Counted from the first letter of the stretch, positions 1 to 11,999 are shown. The stretch: 64,000 nucleotides of DNA from Certhia americana (GCA_018697195.1 CM031878.1:70162030-70226029), one strand, 5' to 3'. Numbers and translations are program-made. The notes: a model not told the origin generated them from the sequence alone.

Positions 1-114
1 CAGCAAGGTGCGTCCAACTCAAGGAGGAAAACAGTAATCGGGGGGTTTCCAAAAAATGAAGGTAGCCTCAACCTCCCAGTACCGATCTCCAGGTATTACA
101 GAAGAGAAGATGAT

Positions 115-522
115 TTGTCAGAGCCCCTTGAAGGAACCTCTACTATGTATGCTCAAGAGAAAATAATAACCGGGTTAGAGAGGCCCTGCCTCAGCCAGGA
201 AGAGCACGGGAGAACCTGGTCCTTTGGACAGTGTGGGTCAGATGGCCTGCACATCAAGCCACAAGAATACAGAGCTTGGTTTGACACTGGTGCACAATGT
301 ACACTGATGCCATTTGAGACATGTAGGGACATGCACCTTTTCTATTGCTGGGGTGACGGGATCACAGGAATTGCCTTTTGTTTGGGAGCTGAGGTGATAG
401 CCCTGACCACGAAGAGTGGCAGAACCACACCCAATTGTGACGGCCCAGATGCCCCTAGTATCCTGGTCATGGAATACCTCCGAATGGCTATACCAAACCC
501 AAAGACTCAGGGTGGCTTTTGA
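115..522 (+). pseudogene. Retroviral aspartic protease fragment of the ERV-L-like provirus
   Basis: A 135-codon open stretch contains WFDTGAQCTLMP, a retropepsin active-site loop with DTG at 283-291. The ILVMEYLRMA segment near its end could be the distal strand of the fold, but the glycine-rich flap is not recognisable. It is a fragment of pro, upstream of and out of phase with the RT pieces. It is non-functional in context because the downstream polyprotein is shattered. Confidence 0.7.
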
Positions 523-779
523 ATAGCTGCTGTGGAGACAGAGGGGCACTAAGCAGTTGAAACACCTTGCCTGTCCTGTCATAGAACCCTTGTCAGTATG
601 ACTCCGAAGGTTGAAGAGCACAGGTGCCAATTGCCACCCTCAACAGTTGGGCACCGCCGCAGTACCGGACGAATCGAGATGCCCAGTGATCCCCATCCAC
701 AAAATGATCCGTGAGCAAATGGAGAGCCCAAAGGTGGTTAACGCAAAGCACACTCCACCCTTTTAACATCCCTATTTGG

Positions 780-1560
780 GCCTGTGCGCAAATCTGAAGG
801 CGAATGGAGATTGACTGTGGACTATCGTGGCTTGAATGAAGTTGACTCCATCAACTGAGTGCTGCTGTGCCGTACATGCTGGAACTCCAGTATGAGCTGG
901 AGTCCAATGCAGCGAAATGGTATGCCACTATTGACATTGCCACTGCGTTTTTTTCTCCATTCCTTTTGGCAGCAGAATTCAGGCCCTCAGTTTGCCTTCA
1001 CTGGACGGGAGTGCATACACCTGGAACCGACTCGCCCCAGGATGGAACACCGTCCCACCATCTGCCATGGACTGATCCAGTGCTGTACTGGAAAAGGGTG
1101 AAGCTCAGAGCGCCTGCAATACATTGATGACATCACTGTGTGGGGGAACACGGCATGGCGGTATTTTGAGAAAGTCGAGAAGAATCATTTGGATTCTGCT
1201 TCAAAGCGGTTTTGCCATCAAGAAGAGCGAAGTCAAAGGGCACGCTCGAGAAAATCCAGTTCCTGGGGTGAAGTGGCGAAGATCGGACGGCGTCAAAGTT
1301 CCCCACTGAGGTCATCAATAAGATCACTGCGATGTCTCCACCAACCACCAAGAAAGTAGACACAAGCTTTCCTAGGCGCCATAAGGTTTTTTTGAGAAAG
1401 CACCTTCCAGAGTACATTCAGATCGTTAGCCCTCTCTACCCTGGTTACCCGTATAAAGAAGATTTCCACTGGGGCCCTGAACAGCAACAATGCCTTCTCC
1501 CCGATCAAGCAGAGATCACTCATTCAGTATGCCCTTGGCCAGTCCATGGACAGACATAGG
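780..1560 (+). pseudogene. Reverse transcriptase fragment of the ERV-L-like provirus
   Basis: RT homology passes through all three frames. The fingers motif (VDYRGLNE) is near 823, the motif A aspartate lies in TIDIATAFF near 930, and YIDDITVW is at 1120-1143. The thumb/connection segment with PPTTKK and HWGPEQQQ lies at 1332-1500. A stop directly follows the fingers motif and frames change near 860, 1110, 1240 and 1370, so this is an old copy. Confidence 0.8.
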
Positions 1561-2489
1561 TAAGGAATGTGGCTTTACTCTGCATCCGGAGCCATGGTCT
1601 GTCCTGGAGCCTTTGGCATAAGGTGGCCTGGAGGAGACTCGAGGCCGACCGCTGGGATTCTGGAGCCGACATCTACAAGAGGATCTGAGAATCCACTACA
1701 CTCCCACAGAGAAGGAAGATCTTGGCTGCCTATGAAAGGAGTCCAAGCTGCCTCATAGGTGATTGGGACAGAATCACAACTCCTCCTGGCACCCCGACTA
1801 CCAGTGCTGGGGTGGGATGTTCAAAGGAAAGGTTCCCTCTACCACCACACCACTGGGGATGCCAATGGAGCAAATGGATCGCTCTCATCACGCACGTGCC
1901 GTATTGGAAATAAACCCAATCGCCCTGGGTTTTAAGATAATACGAACTGGGCCTGGGTGAAAAAATTTGGTCTCACTGAATGAAGAAGGAGCAGGAACAA
2001 GTGACACGTGCTGAAGAAGCTCCACCTGCCAAACAGCTACCAGCAGAAGAAAAACAACGCTACGCTCATTTTCACTGCTGGTTTCCTGTCGCATTGTCGG
2101 ATGAACCGAGTAGAAAGCAGCCGTGTGGAACCCACACGACAGGGTAGCAGAGGCTACTGAAGGAGAAGGAGATCAACGTCAATTTGGCCGAGGCTCAAAG
2201 CCGTCACTGGGCTCTGGACATTGCCTGAGAGAGAGAAGGTGGCCCAAGCTCTACCTCTACACCGATTCTGGATGTAGCCAATGCTCTGTGGGGGTTGGCT
2301 GGAACGGTGGCGAAAGGCCATCTGGCAGCATAGAGGGAAACCAATCGGGGCTGCTGAGGAGTAAAGACATTTGCCACTCGAGTAGAGAATTCCCTGGTAA
2401 GAGTTTGTCCCATGTATATGCCCATGTCCCCAAGAGCCGGGCTAATGCAGCACCGACATAAGGAGCAGGTAGATCATGCTGCAAAATAG

Positions 2490-3392
2490 AGGTGTCAAAA
2501 ATAGACTTATATTGGACACAAGGAGAGTTGTTCCTATCTCAATGGGCCCATGATTCCTCAGCCATCAGGTTAGGGATGCCACCTAGTACGTGGGCACAGA
2601 GACCAGGGGTGGATCTAGACCATGGACAGCATTTTCACAGGTATCCACGACTGGGTGAGACGTGTGCTGCCATCAAACAGGCCAAGAGCTGAAGCCCTTC
2701 TGGTACGGTGGGGGGCGTGGTCCAAGTACAGTATGGGAAGCCTGGCAGTTGATTACATCACAACTGCCCCCAACCCAAGCCAAGGCAAGCACTACGTTCT
2801 GACCATGGTGGAAGCCACCACTGGATGGTTGGGAGACAACCCTGTGCCTCATGCTACTACGCTCCCGGAACACCATCCTAGGGCTGGAAAAGCAGGATCT
2901 GTGGGAGGCATGGTACCCTGAGAGGATTTGAGTCAGACAATGGGCCTCATTTCAAAACAGCCTTATTAAACACCTGGCTAAGGAACATGTGTTGAGTGGT
3001 GTACCATATTCCTTAACCATGCACCAGCAGCTGTGAAGTTGAACGGTGCAATGGCCTGCTGAACCACTAAAGGCACTTGGTGGGGGGACTTTCAAAACTG
3101 GGAGATTAATTTAGCAAAGGCTACATGGTTCGTGAACCACCCGAGGTTCCACTAACCGAGTCAGTCCCTGCCCAGTTTGAAGCCTTGGGAACACAATGGA
3201 GATAAGTTCCAGTGGTACACAATGAGATGTATGCTTAGGAAAAACGGTTTGGGTTCAATTCTTGCCTCCAGCAAAGACAAGCCCATCCGTGGAGTTGTCT
3301 TTGCTCAGGGACCAGGCTGCACCTGTGGTCATGCTGAGAGATGGAGAGACTCGATGCATACCTCCCCACAAGGAGATCTTGTTTTAGGGTAA
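2490..3392 (+). pseudogene. Integrase fragment of the ERV-L-like provirus
   Basis: The piece starts with a degenerate zinc-binding region (WAHDSSA and ETCAAIKQA). It continues into the catalytic core, with VDYIT near 2748, SDNGPHF near 2930 and VERCNG near 3038. The C-terminal part (SSKDKPIRGVVFAQGPGC) ends at a stop near 3390. Internal stops include one after NTWLRNMC. The catalytic residues can still be picked out, but the frame is broken at several points. A purine-rich run (ggggtgggaaaaaa) at about 3504-3517 looks like the polypurine tract before the 3' LTR. Confidence 0.75.
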
Positions 3393-3519
3393 GCTAACAC
3401 ACAACACTGTGCCTGTATCGGTACTGCGTGTATATATGTATATAATTAAGGTATTGCATGTATGTACAATATTGTAAAAGTTTAAATTTGATGTAACATA
3501 TTGGGGTGGGAAAAAATTC

Positions 3520-4195
3520 GGTGGATAATGTTGGTGGTTTTGGTTTGCTTTCTATAGATTTTTTCCCAGAATTGCTAGGAAGCTAATGGCTGGGTGCTTT
3601 TCGGTATCTTATGGGTGTCAGTCAAACAAAGAAGCGGCTCCCCTAAGAGACATTTATCTCACTTTGCTCGGAACAGTTTTCTGCTCTGTGGGAACTGCCA
3701 GGGCTGCTCTTCTCAGTGAGGTGGAGAGCTCTCACCATTCCTTCCCTTGGGACTGCCTTGGAACACCGTCTCTTCGTGTGTCCCCGGGTTTTGAGAACCC
3801 CGGTTCCTCCCTGCCCTGCACCCACGGTTTTTTCTTCAGTCTGCTCGAGGTCTCCCCCTACGCTGTGTCTCTGCAGCCCCTGCCAGCCGGGACACTTTTC
3901 GCAACAGCTCCAGCCACTTGTGAACCCTCGGAATCATCTCATCCTAGCCAAGAGCTGCTGCTAGCCTATTTAGCTTGTGACGGTACTGAGGGGGGGGGGT
4001 GGGGTGTGGTTACCAGAGGAAAAACTGTGACTGATTTGTTGTTTTGGTTTTTTTTTCTCCTCTAGTTCTGTTTGTTGTCAATATTGTAATTATTGTTAAT
4101 TTACCTTGTTAGACTAACTAGTAAAGAACTGTTATTCCTACCCTCTTTATCGTTGCCTAAGACCTCTCCTTCAATTTTGGAATTATAACAAACCC
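3520..4195 (+). repeat. 3' LTR remnant of the ERV-L-like provirus
   Basis: This follows the purine-rich tract after integrase. Its distal part, around 4119-4180, has the AGTAAAGAACTGTTATTCC block expected at an R/U5 boundary. The same block occurs in reverse complement at 63975-63998, at the right end of this window, which supports a shared LTR family. The U5 end after about 4180 cannot be matched to the right-hand copy, so the LTR is probably truncated there. The exact 5' boundary is uncertain. The 159-codon open frame at 3586-4065 lies inside this LTR and is not regarded as a gene. Confidence 0.6.
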
Positions 4196-5040
4196 CAAGG
4201 GAAGTTTCCCTTTTTTTGGTTCCTAGCAGACACCCCTGTCTTTCCAAACCAAGACATTGAGTAAGGTTTCATTTGCCCTTTCTCACCTGCCCTCTTAGAG
4301 ATTTCTATGAACTCACCTTCTGTAGTGATCCCTTTGGCAATTTGAGTTTGTCTTTCTGCAGTGTATAAATCAGCAAAATAATTTTCAGCAGAATTTAATG
4401 TATTTTTCTTCATCCCCAGACTGTACAGTATGTGGTAGATCCACCTCTGACACATTCACAGGGCTTATTCTGTGAAGCAGACTTATTTTTGACAAGGTGT
4501 GGCTCCAATACCCATGGAATAGTTTGCTGCTTGACTTATGTCTGGATTCTTTGGGTTTTTTAAGGTAACTATTTTAAATATACAACAATATGTAAATAGA
4601 ATGTACATACTTAATTTTCTGTTCTAAAAGAAATATAAAAGCACTTAGAAGAAAAGCTCTCAAGCAATTCATCCACAAAAATAACTTTGTTCTTAAGTAA
4701 TTTACCTTGCAAATGCTTCCACTTACATGCTTTTAGGCTGAGTAAAATGGTCTTTCTGCCCACTGCTGAAACTTTGAGTGTTAGAGCTAAAGTAAAGATA
4801 TGTATAATAGGCTATTTATAACATGGAAAATAATTACAGAACTAAAATGCAATATAAGGGCAACTGCTGTAAGAGCCACTGGGCTGCTTAGAGCTGATAC
4901 TGCCACAAGCATTTATCTTGTTGCAGTTTTCCTTCTGCCAGTGGAGAAAACACGTTAAAACATAAAAAGATTATTAAATTAATTGCAAAAACAAATGCTT
5001 GTAGGCTTTGTTGCTATAACAATGGCAGTACTGGCAATAG
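4196..5040. other. Non-genic stretch, nothing recognised
   Basis: AT-rich sequence without a convincing coding region, RNA gene or repeat that I can name. It separates the ERV-L LTR remnant from the next LTR-like block. Confidence 0.5.
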
Positions 5041-5680
5041 GTGTGTCACTGTACGGTGCACATGACATGGACACCAGATCAGAAGGCAATGGCAAAAAGC
5101 AACTTTATTAAAAATGGTGGACACTTTTATAGTATGCTCCATGGGTTAAACACAGATTGGTTAATCCAAGAAAACAACAGTCTTATTGGAGAAGAAGGGA
5201 CCAACACCTGTGGAGAGGCTTTGCTTATGTTAAGGAGACATAAGAGGCTTCTCCCACAGAAAAATGTTATACCCTGTTCTGTTATGCCAACGTACCCCTG
5301 TTCTTCTCCCTCAGTCAGCCCTGTTAATCCCCTCTCCACCCCTGTGTCCCTCAGTCACTCCCTCCCAATTTCCCCATTGGCTCACATACCCCAATCCCAC
5401 CTTTGTAGCCCGATGCCCCCTGACAATTGTCCCTGATGCTCTCCCAGCCCCCAGCACCCATATACTTGAACCTGAACCCTTCCCATGAGCCCTGCCTTTG
5501 ACCCTGGACTGTCTGTGTGTGTGGCTGGAATAAACATCTCTGTGATCCCATACAAAGGCCCTTCCTGCTTCTCTTTACCATCTCCACTTCAACAGCTATC
5601 CTGGTTGCAACAAACACTCCTTGAAAAACAATCCTGCAAAACAGCACTTGTTTTTCCCATGTGGCATTTGCCAAACACCA
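5041..5680 (-). repeat. LTR-like block, probably minus strand
   Basis: The left part has an inverted polyadenylation-type stretch (AACTTTATTAAAAATGG) near 5099 in an LTR-like setting, pointing to a minus-strand LTR. The right part is C-rich and contains AATAAACATCTCTGTG near 5530 on the plus strand, so two LTR pieces of opposite orientation may be joined here. No coding sequence is recognised. Boundaries and family are unknown. Confidence 0.4.
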
Positions 5681-6603
5681 GGTTCAGCTTTGCTTACATA
5701 CTTTCTTCAGCTTTTCCCACGCTAGTCCTGAGAAAAGTTGAAAACTGCTTTTCCCTATTCACAGCAAGTGTCTACATAGGTGCAGTCATAACTTGCAGAC
5801 TATGCCAGAAAAGGAGAGCATCACGAGTTTTGTAAAATCAGCTATTTCAAATGAAGTAAAACATCTTTCTGTACTTGTATAAATATTTACATACATTCAT
5901 GTAACTCAGAGGAAACGAAGGGAGTGGTCAACAATTTAAATAACAATTTGTGCGTCTGCTTACTCTGAAGTATTTCTCAGTATTTGCTCACATTTAAGTT
6001 GTGATGGTGCAAAGACTAATGAGTCTTAGATGGCTCCCCTTCTGTCTTAGCCACACTTGTGTTAAGGAGTTGTTGTTTTCCATTAGAATCACTCATATTT
6101 TTGTAATCTTAACAGTAGAAAAACCAGGGTGCTAAAAAAATAAAATAGGGACAAACCAAAGAATTACTGCTGGACCTGAAATGTTCTGACATATTTTACA
6201 TTTTTGTGAAAGCTTTTACATTTTTGAGGAAGGTGTGTGTTTTGCACCAAGAGCTGCTGGTCCTTTTTCATCCCTGTAAAAAACACACTTAGAAACACAC
6301 TACTAGAAAGTAGGATTTAAAATGCTGTTTATTAAAGCTTAGGTTATCAAAAGACAATAGCACAGATAACCCTACATCTTTCTAGGTGCTGAGTCCTGAG
6401 AATGCAGCATTGAACACAAACACAGCACTCCATGCAGACCTCGTCCCAGAGAGTGCAGAGAATCTCCCTTTTTTATTAATTTCTTACAAGAAAACATCTC
6501 TTTTCATCATTTCTGCTGTCAAGGTGAACATCATGAATGTTCATGTTGTACATGAAAAAGTACTGCTAGTGTGTACGTAGTGCTAAATCATCTCAAAAGG
6601 TTC
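5681..6603. other. Non-genic stretch, nothing recognised
   Basis: AT-rich sequence with no recognised gene. Short ORFs here have no family resemblance. Confidence 0.5.
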
Positions 6604-7184
6604 TGTGTTTGGGATACCGATGAGATGGGGTCAACTGATGTGACAGTTAAAGGATGGTTTATTGTAAAATCAGTCTCTGCAAGGGTGAGACCTTTTGGTT
6701 GTTACATTTGGCACCATGATGCCAGAAAACCATCTTAATATTCTAGTTACAATGCCTTTTATAAATTTCTAATCCAATCAAATATTTCCACAATGTTCTC
6801 TAGTGTCTTCATAAGCAAATCATTAATTGCTGTGTTTACTACATTTCTACTGTGATACTTCCCTTAATCGTCATACAACTCTATGAAAACCTATTGCTTT
6901 TACTTTTTATTTTCTTTTACTTTTAACAACTCTTTAACATGTTTTATTACTAAACTTTAATATTCTCTACTATCTTGCTTTACATATTTATTTGTTTATA
7001 TAAGGTCTATTTGAAATTGCTTAAAACATATTTCTATACAAACTGTAAATATCAGTTTTACTTTTACAGTTCTAAATCTCCAAGCCTTCTCCAAGGCCTT
7101 AGGTCAAACATTGTATCATGTGTCTCTATGTCTGAGCCTGAATGCTTGAGGTCTTGAGAGCTCTCTGGTCCTACATTTCTCACA
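6604..7184 (-). repeat. 3' LTR of a minus-strand class II-like ERV
   Basis: On the minus strand a purine tract (AAAAAGGGGGAGA, 7185-7197) is followed by TGTGAGAAATG, a typical LTR start at 7184. The sequence ends near 6604 with a terminal CA. A polyadenylation signal (AATAAA on the minus strand, near 6657-6662) sits about 55 bp before the end. The env tail described at 7205-7530 lies directly upstream on the same strand, as expected for a 3' LTR. Confidence 0.65.
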
Positions 7185-7204
7185 TCTCCCCCTTTTTGTT
7201 AAAC

Positions 7205-7530
7205 TAAAAATGCTCCATTAATAGCTTTATCAATATTCCACTACATACAATGGAACAATCAAGGCACTATTATTAGCACAACTACTAAGATAACCAAGAT
7301 ATATTTGCCAATTTTTAATAGTTCTTTTAACCGAGGTGCAAAATTCCATCCATTGAACAGATTGCCTTACCAGATTCCATCATCTATTTTAATATTTGAC
7401 ACCTCCTCTTTTAACTGTTGTAGGCATTTATTGATAGATTCTGAATTATCAAATTTATGCAGCTCATACCATCGAAGTATTCACATCCATGGCCATGAGC
7501 CACTAAGAGGCTCCTCTTTGTAGGAGTTGA
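7205..7530 (-). pseudogene. ERV env transmembrane-subunit C-terminal fragment
   Basis: Minus-strand translation gives a short helix-like segment, a GNLFNGWNF-like stretch, a PRLKELLK amphipathic part and then a strongly hydrophobic membrane span (ILVILVVVLIIVP). A short cytoplasmic tail ends immediately before the purine tract at 7185-7197. This order is that of the end of a retroviral TM protein. In-frame stops and a frameshift after the membrane span show that it is dead. No surface subunit, gag or pol belonging to this element is visible upstream (7530-10190). Confidence 0.65.
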
Positions 7531-10190
7531 TGAAACAGAAGATAAAGCAACAACTGATCAAGCAGCAAAGGTCTGCTCTGAGGTAATGACTGCAGAAAGG
7601 GGAGGCAAATATTTACAACAAACAATGTGGAGAAAATGCACACATTAAGTCAAGCTTGGATGCAGCCAGTTTATGGGAATAATTTATTAAAGCTCCTGTG
7701 GAACATGAGAAATTTATAGAACTGAAAGGATTATGCTAATTCATCTTTCATATAAAGGAGCAATCTATTCTATGCAAGCCAGGTGTTTTTCTGGAAACCA
7801 ATAAACCTCATTCTTGTTCCTGTGATTTTGTTTGGGAGATTGTGTTTTATGTTTCTCATCAGAACACTTGACTGTAATTTACACTGTATCAGTAGTACTG
7901 GTGAAGATCAAGACAGTAATTTTCAACAGTATTTCATTGTAAACAAAACATAGTGTGTTTTTTGTGCAGAGGATTGCTCTTAAGAGGCAAAGAAGGAAAA
8001 AAATTAAAACCCATTTTTGCAATGATGCTGAACTTAAAAACATGATCAGGCCATATGATGCACTTGCCAAGGGCACTGGCACTCTCAGGTATAAAGTTTT
8101 GAGCACTTAAAATGTACTATTATAAGCCAGATCCTATAATACTTGTTTTACTGATGTCTGTATAAGGATAATATTCTTGGTTAGATGGCTCTCCAGCTGC
8201 TGAAAGGAACGTATCATAACTTTGGTTGCAGTGGAACACATGGGTAAAGGAATAAAGTGGTTTGGCAACAAAATAATGACAAGAAATAGGGAGTCTTATA
8301 TCTGCATAATGAAAGCAACTCTAATCCACTTTTCTGTTTCATTGTTGCAGGAAAACAAAAATAAACTCCCAAACAAACAAAATCTCAAATAAACCCAAAT
8401 TTAAAGTAACTGAATATTTACGAAGAAGAAATTATAAAGCTGTTGTGATTGTGGTGTGGCTTAGTTACCAGAAATATATCTTCCCCTTAAAGCTTTTTGT
8501 CACATCCTAGTTGTGTAGCAGTTCCCACCTGCTCTGACTTCTGCTAGAAGAGCCCAGCAGCAGTTTTAATCACCAGATCTACTTTGGAAGAGCACTGAAG
8601 ATAGGAGGCAGAAAAGCAGAAGCAGGAGGAAAACCAGCACAGGAGTGCAACATTCATATCTGCAGGCAGTTTTTGCAGAAAGCTGCAGCCAGAAAAGGGC
8701 TCAGAGCCAAGGGATCCATGGTATAGGAGAGATTCCTGCTACATTCCATTTGTCTGCCTCTCTACTACATCCCTTCTGATCTTATTGACAGCAAAAAACA
8801 GCTGTGAAAAATTGATACATTATAACTCTAAGTACAATTGTTTCTATCTGCATAACTTGCATAAATACAACTTTTCTTCAATCACAAAAATATTTGGATT
8901 TAGTTCTATTAGGAAAAGGTCATCTCTGAAGACTTGCTGTTCATCAGAAAGTTTATCTCACAGCTAAAACTGACAGAAAATCCACTTTCATATTAATTTT
9001 CCCCAGATAATAATGAAGAGTATTTATATATTTTAGGAAAATTAACATCTTGACTTGCGCTGAAATGAACACATACATTTTCTTCACTGACACACTGCTC
9101 CAAAACAATCCATGATTATGCACATGCCCAAAAATACTTCCAATGATCATAATTTATCTAACAAACTAAGGAACATTAACAGGTCACAGCAAGTAATTCC
9201 ACAAGAATTAACCAAGACGTAAGGTTTTCATTCAGAAGACAGAGACAACTACCATCAACTGGGATACCTTTTATTCAGGCAACAAGGTAAAAGTAAAACA
9301 TATTTTACCAAGCAGATTTTTTGCAGCAAAAATCAAATAGCCAGTGAGAAAAGTTGTAGAATTAAGGAAGGTTACAGCAAATACCAGACTTCTCCAAACT
9401 TGTTTCCAATTTGTGTAAGTAACTGCCAAACTAGAAACAAGAAAACCCTCAGTAATCCACCACCAATATCCACTGCAAAGCAGTTTTAGTTTGTAAGTCA
9501 TTCCCCAACACTCAAAGTGTATGTTAGAGTCATGCATCTCTCTCACCTACCTGGTAGGCTTGCACAGAAGAACCAGTACCAACCTACATCAAGAAGAGAA
9601 CAATTTCAGTATTAACTCCTTGCAGGCAAAACCCATACTCTATGGAGCTATCATCCAGGACATCTGACATAGGTGAAGTGATACTCTGTGAGCCACGTTA
9701 CCTTCCTTCAGTTTCACGTCTCTTTAACACAAGAGCTACAGCATGCACTTAAGTGGGGACTGTCATGTGAGAATTTAGGAAAGGAAGACTCCCTTACTTA
9801 TCAGGTTATCCAGAGATGTACTGAGCCCAGACGTGTCTACATGTTCTCTTTCCTGGTGTCTGAGGCCCTGGGAGACCTTCATGCAGAATATTTTAGAGTG
9901 AACTGTGCAGCACTCTAAGTCTGCATTAGAACTTTCATGAGCACAGATGCACAAATGGTGCAGCCTTGACACTGGGCACATTCATGGTACCAGTGACATG
10001 AACAGTGTGGTTTACTGATCCTTGTGCTGGAATAATGGCCATATACTACTGTTAATAAACCCACTGGTATCAGAAACCACAAGCAGTAAATCCCCTTGGA
10101 ATAAAATTACCTGACAGGCATTCCTGTGAAGAAGCTGAGGGTTACAGCCTGTGAGCCATCTCAGAAGACCTCTCCCCTGACTTCCTTTCC
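7531..10190. other. Non-genic stretch, nothing firm recognised
   Basis: No gene is recognised. The part at 7660-7850 has features that could belong to another LTR (AATAAACCTCA near 7800), but its edges cannot be fixed. Short ORFs of 60-91 codons at 7879-8106, 9271-9546 and 9688-9918 show no family motifs. Confidence 0.4.
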
Positions 10191-10214
10191 CTCTTAAGTT
10201 ATTTTTTCTACTGT

Positions 10215-10745
10215 TTTCTTTGAGGGTGTGTGTTGTGGTCCACTAGGAGCCCAGATAGCAGAGGGGTGGGAGGAAGGGGTGCTGTGATCCCCTAAAAGCA
10301 TCTCCTTAAAGAAACCGTTGGGTGGCAGTGGCACGCACTCACAACTCACACTCGTGGCACTCACATGTGCAGCTGGCAATTTGTTCAGCAGAAAAGGGTG
10401 GGAAGGGTCTTTGCTTGGAGTTCCAAGGTGGTTTATTAAATCTGACACATGAAGGAGTCCAGGGGCAAAGACAGAAACTAGTGGAGGGTCCAGGGATTAA
10501 ATAGGGGGACTGGGGAGGGAGGAACAGCAAATGGGGAAACGGAGGATGTGACACTGCGGCAAAATGGGGCCAGTGGGAAAACAGGGAAGGGAGAACATTC
10601 TAGGAAAAATACATATAAGGAATAAAGGGGTGGAGAGGTTAACAGGCCAACTGGGGAGGCAGAAATGGGGTACATTGGCATGTACATTTTTGTACCCTGT
10701 TCCCCTGGGCCAACTGGCCTCTGCAGGTGTGAAAAACACAAAGTT
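10215..10745 (-). repeat. LTR-like sequence, minus strand
   Basis: A G-rich plus strand (C-rich minus strand) contains the inverted polyadenylation element GGTTTATTAAAT near 10430 and begins with TGTGTG-type sequence near 10226. This layout matches a solo LTR in minus orientation. Overlapping minus-strand ORFs (10194-10798) arise from its C-rich composition and are not genes. The family is not identified. Confidence 0.4.
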
Positions 10746-11044
10746 CCAGCTGATGTTTTTTCATGATTAGGTGGATTTTGAAGTTTAACTATAGTCATAC
10801 ATGTGAAGCATATACAGGTTTCATTTCTTTAGAGAATACACCTCCACAAGGTGTGTACATGAAAAGTGTCTTATCTGGATAGTTCTCTACGAATGCAACA
10901 CTACTGGACAAAAGCATAATCCAAAAAAGGAAGAGAACTAGTTCTGGTGGATGAAAAATTGCTGTGGATAAAAGCCCGCTGACCAGAAAGCACAGAACGG
11001 CCTACAAGCATTCCAGGAGGCACCAACAGTCTGTGTCCAACGGA

Positions 11045-11150
11045 ATGAATCAGCAAAACCCTGGAGGTCTTTAAAAGCCTCTGGACTCAATCCTAAGTAA
11101 TCTGCTTAGGCAGGAAGGTTGGACCAGATGACATTCTGTGATCCACCCCC
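11045..11150 (+). repeat. CR1 LINE 3'-end fragment
   Basis: The sequence contains ttGGACCAGATGACATTCTGTGATCC, a degenerate form of the CR1 3' untranslated end. Upstream it carries the usual CCTGGAGGTCTTTAAAAGCC-like segment. It is a short 5'-truncated insertion. Confidence 0.6.
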
Positions 11151-11626
11151 AACCTCACCCACTCTGATTCTGTGAAAATTAATAGCAAGTCCAAATCTGT
11201 TCTCCTGTTACATAATTTTCCTGTTGAATTTCAGGCTCTGTTGTTAACATTGCTCTCATGCACTGTAGAGCTGAAAAAGGGGGAAAGACACATCAAAATG
11301 CAGTGAGTGACTTCTTTTAGGCATCTCCACTGTGTTTATTTGTATTACCCTACACAGTCTCATGTGCTCTCTGGACACTGATCCCTTTATTCACTGTGCA
11401 CATGAATAAACTCCTTCCTTAGTTTTTTCCCTTGTGAAGTTGTCCCAAATGATCCTAAAAAGGGGTGACTATATTACACTTGGTATTCAGTAGGAGTCAC
11501 TGGTTCTAGGTCTTTAACAAGGTCCAGGGTCTCACCGGTTGTTTTTAACATTACTACTCCTGCAGCTGCACCACTAAGTATGGGGCTCTCCAAACAATAC
11601 AGGAATTCTTTGGCTTAAGCAGCAAG

Positions 11627-11968
11627 TTACTTTACAACGTGTCTCATAATATTTAAAAAAGACCCTCTGTATCCTGAACCAAAATGGTTCCAGTGGTTCA
11701 TGTAGTGGAACAGCTGATAAAGCTTTAGGCATTTCTCAAACCCTGCAGCTCTGGGGATTTTACTGTTATAAGCAGAATAAAAAGAACTGCTAAAGCCACC
11801 AAAAAGCTATTGCAAGCTCATACTCTAAATGCCCATAGAAAGAAGCTGGATCAAAGATAATTGAACCATGACCATCCTCAGCTACATTTCCTCCCCAGAG
11901 ATCTCCGTGCAGAAGAGCAGGAATAATTTCTACACCACAGAAAAAACTTGGTATCTTCAGTGCATGTA
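11627..11968 (-). pseudogene. Fructosamine/ketosamine-3-kinase C-terminal fragment (pseudogene)
   Basis: The minus strand encodes the C-terminal third of an FN3K/FN3KRP-family kinase, an enzyme that phosphorylates sugars on glycated proteins. The start reads [20 protein letters not shown], then [10 protein letters not shown] with the kinase catalytic-loop HGDLWGGN, then [10 protein letters not shown] with the metal-binding D, then YELAIA. A frameshift near 11797 replaces the expected GMFGG segment: about six bases are lost and one gained. After it the homology resumes in a new frame ([20 protein letters not shown]), with a further frameshift near 11655. It ends in NIMRHVVK and a stop at 11627-11629, matching the family's normal C-terminus. 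Nothing upstream of the LKIP segment is present, so about 200 N-terminal residues are missing. The 5' edge coincides with the LTR stump at 11978-11999. FN3K and FN3KRP cannot be told apart here with certainty. Confidence 0.8.
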
Positions 11969-11977
11969 TTGTATCTT

Positions 11978-11999
11978 CTATTTGTGTTGTATAGCGACA
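11978..11999 (+). repeat. Stump of the 5' LTR of the class II provirus
   Basis: These 22 bases match the last 22 bases of the 3' LTR (19079-19100) with one difference, and both end in CA. The sequences then diverge completely, as expected where an internal region begins on one side and host flank on the other. Looser similarity may extend a little upstream (AGTGCAT at 11959 and 19068). The rest of the LTR is replaced by the kinase pseudogene. Confidence 0.65.

Larger units (their letters stand above)
1..3392 (+). pseudogene. Decayed class III (ERV-L-like) provirus: pro-pol relic
   Basis: A retroviral pol region runs left to right in several broken frames. The protease DTG active site is at 283-291. 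An RT fingers segment with VDYRGLNE lies near 820-845, followed by a WYATIDIA block (motif A) near 918-945 and the YIDD catalytic motif at 1120-1131. The RT connection region (PPTTKK, WGPEQ) lies near 1330-1490. RNase H remnants (LYLYTDS) lie near 2250. Integrase follows at about 2490-3392, with catalytic-type residues D near 2750, D in SDNG near 2932 and E in EVERCNG near 3041. At least eight frameshifts or stops break the reading frame, so no protein can be made. The wording of the RT motifs fits ERV-L/spumavirus-related retroviruses better than gamma- or betaretroviruses; this assignment is from family knowledge, not a search. The element continues past the left edge of the window. Confidence 0.85.

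Noticed and set aside
3586..4065. 159-codon plus-strand ORF
   Set aside because: It lies wholly inside the ERV-L-like 3' LTR and has no protein features beyond chance hydrophobic runs.
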